A stretch of DNA of 5,501 nt from an uncultured bacterium (GTDB lineage Bacteria > Bacillota > Clostridia > Oscillospirales > Oscillospiraceae). Below the pieces are notes generated by a model, which did not search any database, was not told the origin of the DNA, and was given only the letters and a program-made list of their open reading frames with translations. The translations under genes and the position numbers were made by a program. Below, piece after piece: positions 1-5,501 of this stretch (position 1 is the first letter of the stretch; every line of letters starts with the position of its first letter). The stretch spans positions 1-5,501 of the forward strand of contig CAJMQD010000081.1 in NCBI GenBank assembly GCA_905215425.1. Direction: 5' to 3'.

Positions 1-255
1 GTGATCGGAATCCCCTGTAAGTCCACCAATCTGGACGGGATGGACGCCCTGCTGTCTACGGTTATGATGCCCAGCGGAATCCCTGTGGCTACTGTGGCCA
101 TTGACGGAGCGAAGAATGCCGCTATTCTGGCGGTGGAGATCCTGGCTCTGAGTGAGCCTGAGTTGGCCGAAAAACTGGACCTGGCCCGCCGGGAAGAGAC
201 CGAAAAGGTGCTGGAGAAAGACCGCGAGATCGCAGAAAAATACAAGAATAACTAA
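1..255 (+). CDS. purE: PurE, 5-(carboxyamino)imidazole ribonucleotide mutase, C-terminal part (5' end outside window)
   Basis: PurE makes CAIR in purine synthesis: class I enzymes rearrange N5-CAIR produced by PurK, and class II enzymes carboxylate AIR directly. The 84 visible residues match the C-terminal half of the family: VIGIPCKS, then the [13 protein letters not shown] segment, then an Ala-rich helix around [13 protein letters not shown], and a charged helical tail ending in KYKNN. About 80 N-terminal residues with the GSxSD and histidine active-site motifs lie upstream of the window, so the GTG at base 1 is an internal valine codon and not a start. The [12 protein letters not shown] wording fits the class I (PurK-dependent) type better, but the class cannot be settled without the N-terminus. 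The loop after VAI is about two residues shorter than in E. coli (IDGAKNA against IGKAGAANA). purC follows after 29 bases. Family is confident; class is not. Confidence 0.93.
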   Translation: MIGIPCKSTNLDGMDALLSTVMMPSGIPVATVAIDGAKNAAILAVEILALSEPELAEKLDLARREETEKVLEKDREIAEKYKNN

Positions 256-269
256 AATTTTTAAGAATA

Positions 270-275
270 AAGGAG
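270..275 (+). promoter_or_regulatory. Ribosome binding site of purC
   Basis: AAGGAG lies 9 bases before the purC ATG at 285, in the 29-base A/T-rich gap after the purE stop. This is the only real intergenic spacer in the window. It is too short for a riboswitch or terminator, and I see no hairpin in it. The site fixes the purC start. Confidence 0.8.
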
Positions 276-284
276 TGCAGTCCA

Positions 285-1004
285 ATGGAAAAGCGTGAGC
301 AGATGTATGAGGGTAAGGCCAAGAAGGTCTACGCCACCGATGACCCCAACCTGGTGATTGTGTCCTATAAGGACGACGCCACCGCTTTTGACGGAGCCAA
401 GAAGGGCACCATCGTGGGCAAAGGCGTGATCAACAACCAGATGACCAACCGCCTGATGGAGCGGATGGAGAAGGCCGGTATCCCCACCCACTTTGTGAAG
501 GAGCTGAGCGAGCGGGACACTGTGGTAAAGAAGGTGTCCATTGTGCCCCTGGAGGTTATCATCCGCAACATCTCCGCCGGACATTTCGCTTCCCGCTACG
601 GCGTGGAGGAGGGCATCGTCTTTGACGCCCCCACCATCGAGTTCTCTTATAAGAATGACGACCTGCACGATCCTCTGATGAACGCCTACCACGCCGTGGC
701 CCTGAAGCTGGCCACCTGGGAGGAGATCGAGCTGATCAAGAAGTATGCCTTTGCCGTCAACGATACCCTGAAGGCCTTCTGGGCAGAGTGCGGCGTGACG
801 CTGGTGGACTTTAAGCTGGAGTTCGGCAAGACCGCCGACGGCACCATTGTCCTGGCCGACGAGATCAGCCCCGACACCTGCCGCCTGTGGGACGCCAAGA
901 CTGGGGAGAAACTGGACAAAGACCGCTTCCGCCGGGACCTGGGCGGCGTCGAGGACGCCTATGCCGAGGTTATGAAGAGACTGCTGGCCCATGATGAGCA
1001 CTAA
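285..1004 (+). CDS. purC: PurC, phosphoribosylaminoimidazole-succinocarboxamide (SAICAR) synthase
   Basis: This cytosolic ATP-dependent ligase joins CAIR and L-aspartate to give SAICAR. At 239 residues it has the usual bacterial length (E. coli 237). The N-terminal MYEGKAKKVY matches the family's YxGKAKxVY opening in the ATP-binding domain. The first family signature, VPLEVIIRNISAG, is at residues about 87-99, and the second, LVDFKLEFG, lies further on. ADEISPDTCRLWD and DKDRFRRDLGG near the C-terminus match the E. coli segments DEFSPDGSRLWD and DKDRFRQSLGG. Arg94 aligns with E. coli Arg94 without gaps. Position 100, a CAIR-phosphate-contacting serine in E. coli, is histidine here (codon CAT at 582-584). 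The start is supported by AAGGAG 9 bases upstream. The 3' end either overlaps purF by up to 14 bases or stops one base before it, depending on the purF start used. Identity is secure; the effect of His100 is unknown. Confidence 0.97.
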   Translation: MEKREQMYEGKAKKVYATDDPNLVIVSYKDDATAFDGAKKGTIVGKGVINNQMTNRLMERMEKAGIPTHFVKELSERDTVVKKVSIVPLEVIIRNISAGHFASRYGVEEGIVFDAPTIEFSYKNDDLHDPLMNAYHAVALKLATWEEIELIKKYAFAVNDTLKAFWAECGVTLVDFKLEFGKTADGTIVLADEISPDTCRLWDAKTGEKLDKDRFRRDLGGVEDAYAEVMKRLLAHDEH

Positions 1005-2448
1005 TATGAATTGGAGCGACCGGCACATCCACGAGGAGTGCGGAGTTTTCGGCGTCTATTCCGAGCAGACGGCCGATGTAGCCTCTTTGGCCTATTATGC
1101 CCTGTATTCTCTGCAGCACCGCGGACAGGAGAGCGCGGGCATTGCGGTGAATGATGACGGAGTATTTACTTCTTACCGGGATGTGGGTCTGGTCAGCGAG
1201 GTGTTCCCCCAGGAGCGGCTGAATGCGCTGGGCAAGGGAAATATTGCTGTGGGCCATGTGCGCTACGGCACCACCGGCAGCGACAACAAGCGCAACGTAC
1301 AGCCCATTCTGGTCAACCACTATAAGGGCCGCATGGCTCTGGCCCACAACGGCAATCTGACCAACTCCCGTGAGCTGCGCCAGGAACTGGAGAGCCGCGG
1401 CTCGATCTTCCAGACGACCACGGACAGCGAGGTCATCGCCTATATCATCGTGCAGGAGCGGCTGCGCACCCCTTCCATCGAGGAGGCTGTGAACGCCGCC
1501 ATGAATCAGCTGGAGGGCGCCTACTCTCTGGTGATCTCCTCCCCCACCAAGCTGATCGCGGCCCGGGATCCCCACGGCTTCCGTCCGCTGTGCATGGGCC
1601 GCATGAAAAACGGCGCAGTGGTCTTTGCCTCTGAAAGCTGCGCGCTGGACGCCATCGGCGCCAGCTTCGAGCGGGACATCCGCCCCGGCGAGATCGTGGT
1701 GGTGGACAAAAACGGAGTAAAGAGTCTGACCGACCACTGCGATAAGGCCCCCCGCAGCCTGTGCGTCTTTGAGTTCATCTACTTTGCCCGGCCCGATTCT
1801 GTGGTTGACGGCAGCTCTGTCCATGTGGCCCGTCAGCGGGCGGGAGCCTTCCTGGCCCTGGAGCACCCGGTGCAGGCAGATGTGGTCATCGGTGTGCCGG
1901 ACTCCGGACTGGACGCCGCCCTGGGCTACGCCCGGCAGAGCGGTATTCCCTACGGCATCGGCTTTATCAAGAACAAATACATCGGCCGCACCTTTATCTC
2001 TCCCACCCAGACCATGCGGGAGAACGAGGTAAACATTAAGTTGAACCCTGTGCGCTCCGTGGTGGAGGGCAAGCGCGTGGTGCTGATCGACGACTCCATC
2101 GTCCGGGGCACCACCTGCCGCCGCACCATCGACCTGCTGCGCCGGGCGGGAGCCAAGGAGATCCACATGCGGGTCAGCGCCCCTCCCTTTGTGTCGGAGT
2201 GCTACTACGGCACGGATATTGACGACAAGAACAAGCTGATTGCAAACCACCACACGGTGGAGGAAATTGCCCAGATCATCGGCGTGGACTCCCTGGGCTA
2301 TCTGAGCATCCAGGATGTGGTGAAGCTGGCGGATAATACGGAGAGCGGCTTCTGTACCGCCTGTTTTGGCGGCGGCTATCCCACGTCCACTCCGAAAGAC
2401 GGGGGCAAGGACCGTTTTGAATGTAAGATCAGTGAAAAGGAGAAGTAA
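991..2448 (+). CDS. purF: PurF, glutamine PRPP amidotransferase, [4Fe-4S] Bacillus-type precursor
   Basis: PurF catalyses the committed step, converting PRPP and glutamine to 5-phosphoribosylamine. The N-terminal Ntn glutaminase domain begins at Cys17 in EECGVFGVY, so a short propeptide must be removed to expose the catalytic cysteine. The glutamine-site AHNGN follows at about 118-122. The phosphoribosyltransferase domain carries the PRPP loop VVLIDDSIVRGTT at 363-375. Four cysteines, 258 (RSLCVFEF), 404 (SECYYG), 455 and 458 (GFCTACFGG), align with the [4Fe-4S] ligands of B. subtilis PurF, so this is the cluster-containing, probably oxygen-sensitive type, unlike E. coli PurF. In-frame starts are ATG 991, 994 and 1006. 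The first two overlap purC; 1006 gives an 11-residue propeptide, as in B. subtilis. No start has a strong ribosome binding site (a weak GAAGAG-like run lies about 11 bases before 991). The full open frame is 485 residues, close to the family length. purM follows after one base. Confidence 0.97.
   Translation: MMSTNMNWSDRHIHEECGVFGVYSEQTADVASLAYYALYSLQHRGQESAGIAVNDDGVFTSYRDVGLVSEVFPQERLNALGKGNIAVGHVRYGTTGSDNKRNVQPILVNHYKGRMALAHNGNLTNSRELRQELESRGSIFQTTTDSEVIAYIIVQERLRTPSIEEAVNAAMNQLEGAYSLVISSPTKLIAARDPHGFRPLCMGRMKNGAVVFASESCALDAIGASFERDIRPGEIVVVDKNGVKSLTDHCDKAPRSLCVFEFIYFARPDSVVDGSSVHVARQRAGAFLALEHPVQADVVIGVPDSGLDAALGYARQSGIPYGIGFIKNKYIGRTFISPTQTMRENEVNIKLNPVRSVVEGKRVVLIDDSIVRGTTCRRTIDLLRRAGAKEIHMRVSAPPFVSECYYGTDIDDKNKLIANHHTVEEIAQIIGVDSLGYLSIQDVVKLADNTESGFCTACFGGGYPTSTPKDGGKDRFECKISEKEK
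2437..2442 (+). promoter_or_regulatory. Ribosome binding site of purM, inside the purF 3' end
   Basis: AAGGAG lies 7 bases before the ATG at 2450, within the last codons of purF. It selects 2450 as the purM start over an earlier in-frame ATG at 2366, which would add 28 residues read out of frame from purF and unrelated to PurM. Confidence 0.8.
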
Positions 2449-2449
2449 G

Positions 2450-3484
2450 ATGCACAGTTTTTCTGAAAGCTACCGGGCGGCCGGTGTGGATATCACTGCC
2501 GGATACGAGGGCGTTCGACTGATGAAAAAGCACGTGCAGCGCACCATGATCCCCGGTGTGGTGTCCGACTTGGGGGGCTTCGGCGGCCTGTTTGCCCCCA
2601 ATCTGACCGGGATCAAGGAGCCTGTGCTGGTCTCCGGCACCGACGGCGTGGGGACCAAGCAGCGCATTGCTCAGCTGATGGACAAGCACGATACCGTGGG
2701 CATTGACTGCGTGGCCATGTGCGTCAACGATATCATCTGCTGCGGGGCCAAGCCCATCTTCTTCCTGGACTATATTGCCATCGGCAAGAATGACCCTGAA
2801 AAGGTGGCTACCCTTGTGTCCGGTGTGGCGGAGGGCTGTGTCCAGTCCGGCTGCGCCCTCATCGGCGGCGAGACTGCGGAGCACCCCGGCACCATGCAGG
2901 CCCATGATTATGACTTGGCGGGATTCTCCGTGGGTATCGTGGATAAAAGCAAGATACTGGACCACGGCACCATGCAGGCCGGCGATGTGGTGCTGGCCCT
3001 GCCCTCCTCCGGCCTGCACTCCAACGGATACTCCTTGGTGCGCAAGGTGTTTGATGTAGAGCACGCCGACCTGGGCAAGACCTATGACGAGCTGGGCGCC
3101 ACCCTGGGCGAGGCCCTGCTGACCCCCACGGTGATCTATGTGAAGCCCGTTCTGGCTGCCCTGGAGGCGGCTCAGGTGCGGGGGATCAGCCATATCACCG
3201 GCGGCGGCTTCTACGAGAATATCCCCCGCGCGATTCCTGACGGTCTGTGCGCCAAAATCGAAAAGGCCGCCATTCGTACCCCTGGGATCTTCGATCTGCT
3301 CCAGCGGATGGGGGACATTCCGGAGCACGACATGTTCAACACCTACAACATGGGTGTGGGCATGACCATGGTGGTCAGCCGGGATACGGCGGATGCCGCC
3401 GTGGCGGCTTTGAAGGCGGGCGGCTGCGACGCCTACGCGGTGGGCGAGATCGTCTCCGGGGAGGAGAAGGTGACCCTGTGCTGA
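2450..3484 (+). CDS. purM: PurM, phosphoribosylformylglycinamidine cyclo-ligase (AIR synthetase)
   Basis: PurM closes the imidazole ring, converting FGAM and ATP to AIR. The 344-residue product is almost exactly the length of E. coli PurM (345). Family motifs occur in order: AGVDITAGYEGVRLMK near the N-terminus, GGFGGLF, the nucleotide-site SGTDGVGTK (GTDGVGTK at 63-70), the long conserved GIDCVAMCVNDI and FFLDYIAIGK block, GGETAE at 139-144, LPSSGLHSNGYSLVRK, ITGGGFYENIPR from 249, and the C-terminal FNTYNMGVGM. The protein belongs to the PurM/PurL/SelD/HypE ATP-binding fold family, and the AIR-synthetase-specific wording leaves no doubt about which member. The start is set by the AAGGAG site 7 bases upstream, one base after the purF stop. 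Its 3' end overlaps purN by 7 bases. No key motif is missing. Confidence 0.98.
   Translation: MHSFSESYRAAGVDITAGYEGVRLMKKHVQRTMIPGVVSDLGGFGGLFAPNLTGIKEPVLVSGTDGVGTKQRIAQLMDKHDTVGIDCVAMCVNDIICCGAKPIFFLDYIAIGKNDPEKVATLVSGVAEGCVQSGCALIGGETAEHPGTMQAHDYDLAGFSVGIVDKSKILDHGTMQAGDVVLALPSSGLHSNGYSLVRKVFDVEHADLGKTYDELGATLGEALLTPTVIYVKPVLAALEAAQVRGISHITGGGFYENIPRAIPDGLCAKIEKAAIRTPGIFDLLQRMGDIPEHDMFNTYNMGVGMTMVVSRDTADAAVAALKAGGCDAYAVGEIVSGEEKVTLC
3461..3470 (+). promoter_or_regulatory. Ribosome binding site for the GTG start of purN, inside purM
   Basis: A purine-rich run, GAGGAGAAGG, ends 7 bases before the GTG at 3478, inside the 3' end of purM. It supports initiation at this GTG, which otherwise sits in coding sequence. 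No ATG lies in frame close to the conserved N-terminus. Confidence 0.65.
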
Positions 3485-4095
3485 CCCGCATCGCAGTGCT
3501 GGTGTCCGGCGGCGGAACCAACCTTCAGGCCCTGCTGGACGCGCAGAGGGAAGGAAAACTGCCCCACGGAGAGATCGTTTTGGTGGTCTCGAATAAGGCG
3601 GGCGTCTATGCTCTGGAGCGGGCAGCCCAGGCGGAGATACCCGCCCGGGTGCTGTCCCCCAAGGAGTTGGGCGGACAGCAGGCGTTTGAGAACGCTCTGC
3701 TTGCCCTGCTGAAGGAGTATCAGGTGGACATGATCGTGCTGGCGGGCTTTCTGGCCATCCTCAGCAGCGAATTTGTCCGGAACTATGAAAACCGCATTTT
3801 GAATATCCACCCCTCCCTGATCCCGTCTTTCTGCGGAAAGGGAATGTACGGATTGAAGGTCCATCAGGCCGCTTTGGACTATGGCGTGAAGGTGACCGGA
3901 GCCACGGTACACTTTGTGAACGAGGTGCCCGACGGGGGACAGATCCTGCTGCAGAAGGCGGTGGAGATCCGGCCCGGGGATACCGCCGAGCTCCTTCAGC
4001 GCCGGGTAATGGAACAGGCGGAGTGGGTCCTGCTGCCCCAGGCGGCGGAACTGGTGGCCCAGGGCATCTGTCAGGAAAAGGAGAACGGAAAATGA
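3478..4095 (+). CDS. purN: PurN, phosphoribosylglycinamide formyltransferase (10-formyl-THF dependent)
   Basis: PurN transfers a formyl group from 10-formyltetrahydrofolate to GAR, giving FGAR. The best start is GTG 3478, giving 205 residues and placing LTRIAVLVSGGGTNLQ at the N-terminus, as in E. coli PurN (ISGNGSNLQ there). The phosphate-binding loop is GGGTN at 11-15. The catalytic triad is visible: Asn109 and His111 in LNIHPS and Asp152 in VPDGGQILLQ, equivalent to E. coli Asn106, His108 and Asp144. The segment between LNIHPS and the next histidine is longer than in E. coli (PSFCGKGMYGLKVH against PKYPGLHTH), a variant I associate with Gram-positive and clostridial PurN. The gene overlaps purM by 7 bases (3478-3484) and overlaps the next gene by four bases at ATGA. 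The open frame continues upstream of 3478 as an out-of-frame copy of purM, which is not part of the protein. Confidence 0.96.
   Translation: MLTRIAVLVSGGGTNLQALLDAQREGKLPHGEIVLVVSNKAGVYALERAAQAEIPARVLSPKELGGQQAFENALLALLKEYQVDMIVLAGFLAILSSEFVRNYENRILNIHPSLIPSFCGKGMYGLKVHQAALDYGVKVTGATVHFVNEVPDGGQILLQKAVEIRPGDTAELLQRRVMEQAEWVLLPQAAELVAQGICQEKENGK
4078..4083 (+). promoter_or_regulatory. Ribosome binding site of the IMP cyclohydrolase gene
   Basis: AAGGAG lies 8 bases before the ATG at 4092, within the last codons of purN. It selects this start over an earlier in-frame ATG at 4023 that would add residues read out of frame from purN. Confidence 0.8.
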
Positions 4096-4736
4096 CTGAT
4101 CTGTTAGAGCTTTTAAGCGGCAACCCCTACCCCGGACGGGGCATCGTTGTGGGGAAAGACCGCGTCTACTACTTCATCATGGGCCGCAGCGGCAACAGCC
4201 GCAACCGGGTGTTCACCCTGACGGAGGATGGAATTCAGACCCAGGCCCACGACCCCAGCAAGCTGGAGGACCCCAGCCTGATCATCTATCACCCTGTGCG
4301 CCGGATCGATGGGGCGCTGATCGTCACCAACGGCGACCAGACCGATACCATTCGGGACTTTATGGTGCGGGGGGAGACCCCGGAGCAGGCGCTGGCCACC
4401 CGGGAGTATGAGCCTGACCACCCCAACTATACGCCCCGGATCTCTGCTGTGATTTATGACAACGGTGCTTTCCAGCTGTCTATTCTGAAGCACGGGGATG
4501 GCCGCTGCCGCCGGCAGTTCTTCAACTACGAGGGCTGTGAGGAAGGTAAGGGATATTTCATCAGCACCTACCAGGGGGACGGCAATCCGCTGCCCTCTTT
4601 TGCGGGGGAGCCGGTGGAGGTCTCTATGCCCCAGGCGGAGCAGGTGTGGGCCGCACTGAACGCAGACAACAAAGTGTCTCTTTACGCCAACGTGGGCGGA
4701 AAAGTGACGCTGTTCAACAAAAATCTGGGGGATTGA
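4092..4736 (+). CDS. PurO-like IMP cyclohydrolase (stand-alone)
   Basis: The predicted role is the last step of purine synthesis, ring closure of FAICAR to IMP. The 214-residue product matches my recollection of the IMP cyclohydrolase family that includes archaeal PurO: GNPYPGRGIVVG at 10-21, FIMGRSGNSRNRVF at 28-41, TNGDQTD at 79-85 and HPNYTPRISAV from 110. Archaeal PurO has an Ntn-hydrolase-like fold and is unrelated to the cyclohydrolase domain of bacterial PurH. No signal peptide or membrane segment is visible, so it should be cytosolic. Context is the strongest support: it starts inside the purN stop (ATGA, 4092-4095) and ends three bases before a transformylase that lacks a cyclohydrolase domain, so this gene supplies the missing activity. 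I assign the family from motif memory without a search. The symbol purO is used for archaeal members, and I leave the field empty because its use for bacterial homologues is inconsistent. Confidence 0.88.
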   Translation: MTDLLELLSGNPYPGRGIVVGKDRVYYFIMGRSGNSRNRVFTLTEDGIQTQAHDPSKLEDPSLIIYHPVRRIDGALIVTNGDQTDTIRDFMVRGETPEQALATREYEPDHPNYTPRISAVIYDNGAFQLSILKHGDGRCRRQFFNYEGCEEGKGYFISTYQGDGNPLPSFAGEPVEVSMPQAEQVWAALNADNKVSLYANVGGKVTLFNKNLGD

Positions 4737-4739
4737 GCC

Positions 4740-5501
4740 ATGAAGGAACTGGAACTGAAATACGGCTGCAACCCCAATCAGAAGCCTGCAAAGGTATTTA
4801 TGAAAGACGACAGCGAGCTGCCCATCACCGTTCTCAACGGCCGGCCGGGGTATATCAACCTGCTGGACGCTCTGAACTCCTGGCAGTTGGTAAAGGAACT
4901 GAAGGAGGCCACGGGGATGCCCGCTGCCGCCAGCTTCAAGCACGTCTCTCCTGCCGGCGCTGCCGTGGGCAAGCCTTTGAGCGAAGTGGACAAGCAGATC
5001 TACTTTGCGGATCAGGACGCCCAGCTCAGCCCCATTGCCTGCGCCTATATCCGGGCCCGGGGGGCGGACCGTCTGTGCTCCTATGGCGACTGGGCCGCGC
5101 TGTCCGACCCCTGTGATGCCGCCACCGCCGCCTATCTGAAGAACGAGGTCTCCGACGGCATCATCGCTCCTGGCTATACCCAGGAGGCCCTGGAGATCCT
5201 GCGGACCAAAAAGAAGGGCAACTACAATGTGGTGCAGATCGACCCCAACTATGTGCCTGCGGTGCTGGAGCAGAAGGATGTGTTCGGCGTTACCTTCCAG
5301 CAGGGCCGCAATGATTATCAGGTGCGGGAAGAGAATCTGCTGAACATCGTCACCGAAAACAAGCAGCTGCCCCGGGAGGCCCGGCTGGATATGATGGTGG
5401 CCCTGATCACCTTGAAGTATACCCAGTCCAACTCGGTCTGCTCTGTGAAGGACGGACAGGCCATCGGCGTGGGCGCCGGCCAGCAGAGCCGCATCCACTG
5501 C
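4740..5501 (+). CDS. Stand-alone AICAR transformylase (PurH C-terminal-domain homologue), 3' end outside window
   Basis: The open frame runs 254 codons from ATG 4740 to the window end without a stop. It transfers a formyl group from 10-formyl-THF to AICAR, giving FAICAR. The protein opens directly with [12 protein letters not shown], the first motif of the transformylase domain, so the roughly 200-residue MGS-like cyclohydrolase domain of ordinary PurH is absent. Later motifs are [24 protein letters not shown] with the catalytic Lys67-His68 pair, [39 protein letters not shown] with Asn231 at the human Asn431 position, and [12 protein letters not shown] at the window end. The SFKHVSPAG wording is that of animal ATIC, whereas E. 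coli PurH has VKHANPCG. A weak GGGGGA at 4727-4732 lies 7 bases before the start, and the preceding stop is three bases away, so coupled translation is likely. Full length should be near 390 residues; about 135 remain beyond the window. Confidence 0.95.
   Translation, partial: MKELELKYGCNPNQKPAKVFMKDDSELPITVLNGRPGYINLLDALNSWQLVKELKEATGMPAAASFKHVSPAGAAVGKPLSEVDKQIYFADQDAQLSPIACAYIRARGADRLCSYGDWAALSDPCDAATAAYLKNEVSDGIIAPGYTQEALEILRTKKKGNYNVVQIDPNYVPAVLEQKDVFGVTFQQGRNDYQVREENLLNIVTENKQLPREARLDMMVALITLKYTQSNSVCSVKDGQAIGVGAGQQSRIHC

Noticed and set aside
1..3. GTG at the first base as a start codon for purE
   Set aside because: The encoded protein begins in the middle of a conserved PurE strand (VIGIPCKS) and lacks the N-terminal active-site half, so the codon is internal and the gene is cut by the window edge.
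256..284. Possible terminator or attenuator between purE and purC (A/T-rich with a T run)
   Set aside because: The T run is short, no G/C stem precedes it, and the spacer holds the purC ribosome binding site, so it is read as an ordinary short intercistronic gap.
970..2253. Long antisense open frame (427 codons) opposite purF
   Set aside because: It mirrors purF. The G+C-rich third positions of purF suppress stop codons in this antisense frame. The product is repetitive in Gly, Val, His and Leu with no recognisable motif, and the sense strand is unambiguously purF.
2366..2449. Possible 28-residue N-terminal extension of PurM
   Set aside because: It is purF sequence read in another frame. 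AAGGAG at 2437-2442 and the normal PurM N-terminus both point to the start at 2450.
2429..3328. Antisense open frame opposite purM
   Set aside because: Shadow of a high-GC coding gene with no family motif, lying opposite a complete PurM.
3247..3477. Possible 77-residue N-terminal extension of PurN
   Set aside because: It is purM read out of frame, rich in Arg and Gly, and lies upstream of the conserved PurN N-terminus, which begins just after the GTG at 3478.
4646..5116. Plus-strand open frame crossing the cyclohydrolase/transformylase junction
   Set aside because: It is out of frame with both real genes, its product is rich in Arg, Gln and Gly without motifs, and it would require two overlapping functional genes in the same stretch.
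4113..5498. Long antisense open frame (461 codons) opposite the cyclohydrolase and transformylase genes
   Set aside because: It spans two genes on the other strand and has the same low-complexity Gly/Val/Leu/His composition as the other antisense frames. It shows no domain, and both sense genes are well supported.

Overview
The window is an internal piece of a tightly packed de novo purine biosynthesis operon. All seven genes lie on the + strand. The G+C-rich coding sequence, AAGGAG-type ribosome binding sites, the iron-sulfur (Bacillus-type) PurF and a PurO-like IMP cyclohydrolase next to a stand-alone AICAR transformylase suggest a moderately high-GC member of the Clostridia, perhaps a gut Oscillospiraceae relative. 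This is inferred from protein character only; no rRNA or other taxonomic marker is present.

Layout: 1-255 is the 3' end of purE, whose start lies outside the window. It is followed by purC (285-1004), purF (991 or 1006-2448), purM (2450-3484), purN (GTG start, 3478-4095), a PurO-like IMP cyclohydrolase (4092-4736) and the 5' part of a stand-alone AICAR transformylase (4740 to beyond 5501). The longest non-coding gap is 29 bases, between purE and purC. Every other junction is an overlap or a gap of one to three bases, which points to one transcript with translational coupling. I see no promoter, riboswitch, terminator, mobile element, repeat array or RNA gene. Transcriptional control presumably lies upstream of purE.

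Together the genes cover PRPP to phosphoribosylamine (PurF), GAR to FGAR (PurN), FGAM to AIR (PurM), the carboxylation step (PurE), CAIR to SAICAR (PurC), AICAR to FAICAR (transformylase) and FAICAR to IMP (cyclohydrolase). PurD, PurL/Q/S, PurB and any PurK are not in the window.

The most interesting part is the end of the pathway. In place of the usual bifunctional PurH there are two adjacent genes: a PurO-type cyclohydrolase and a transformylase that begins directly at its catalytic domain. The transformylase resembles the animal ATIC domain more than the E. coli/Bacillus PurH form. PurC also carries a histidine where E. coli has the substrate-phosphate-binding Ser100. These are unusual variants of known enzymes; I found no evidence of an undescribed system.
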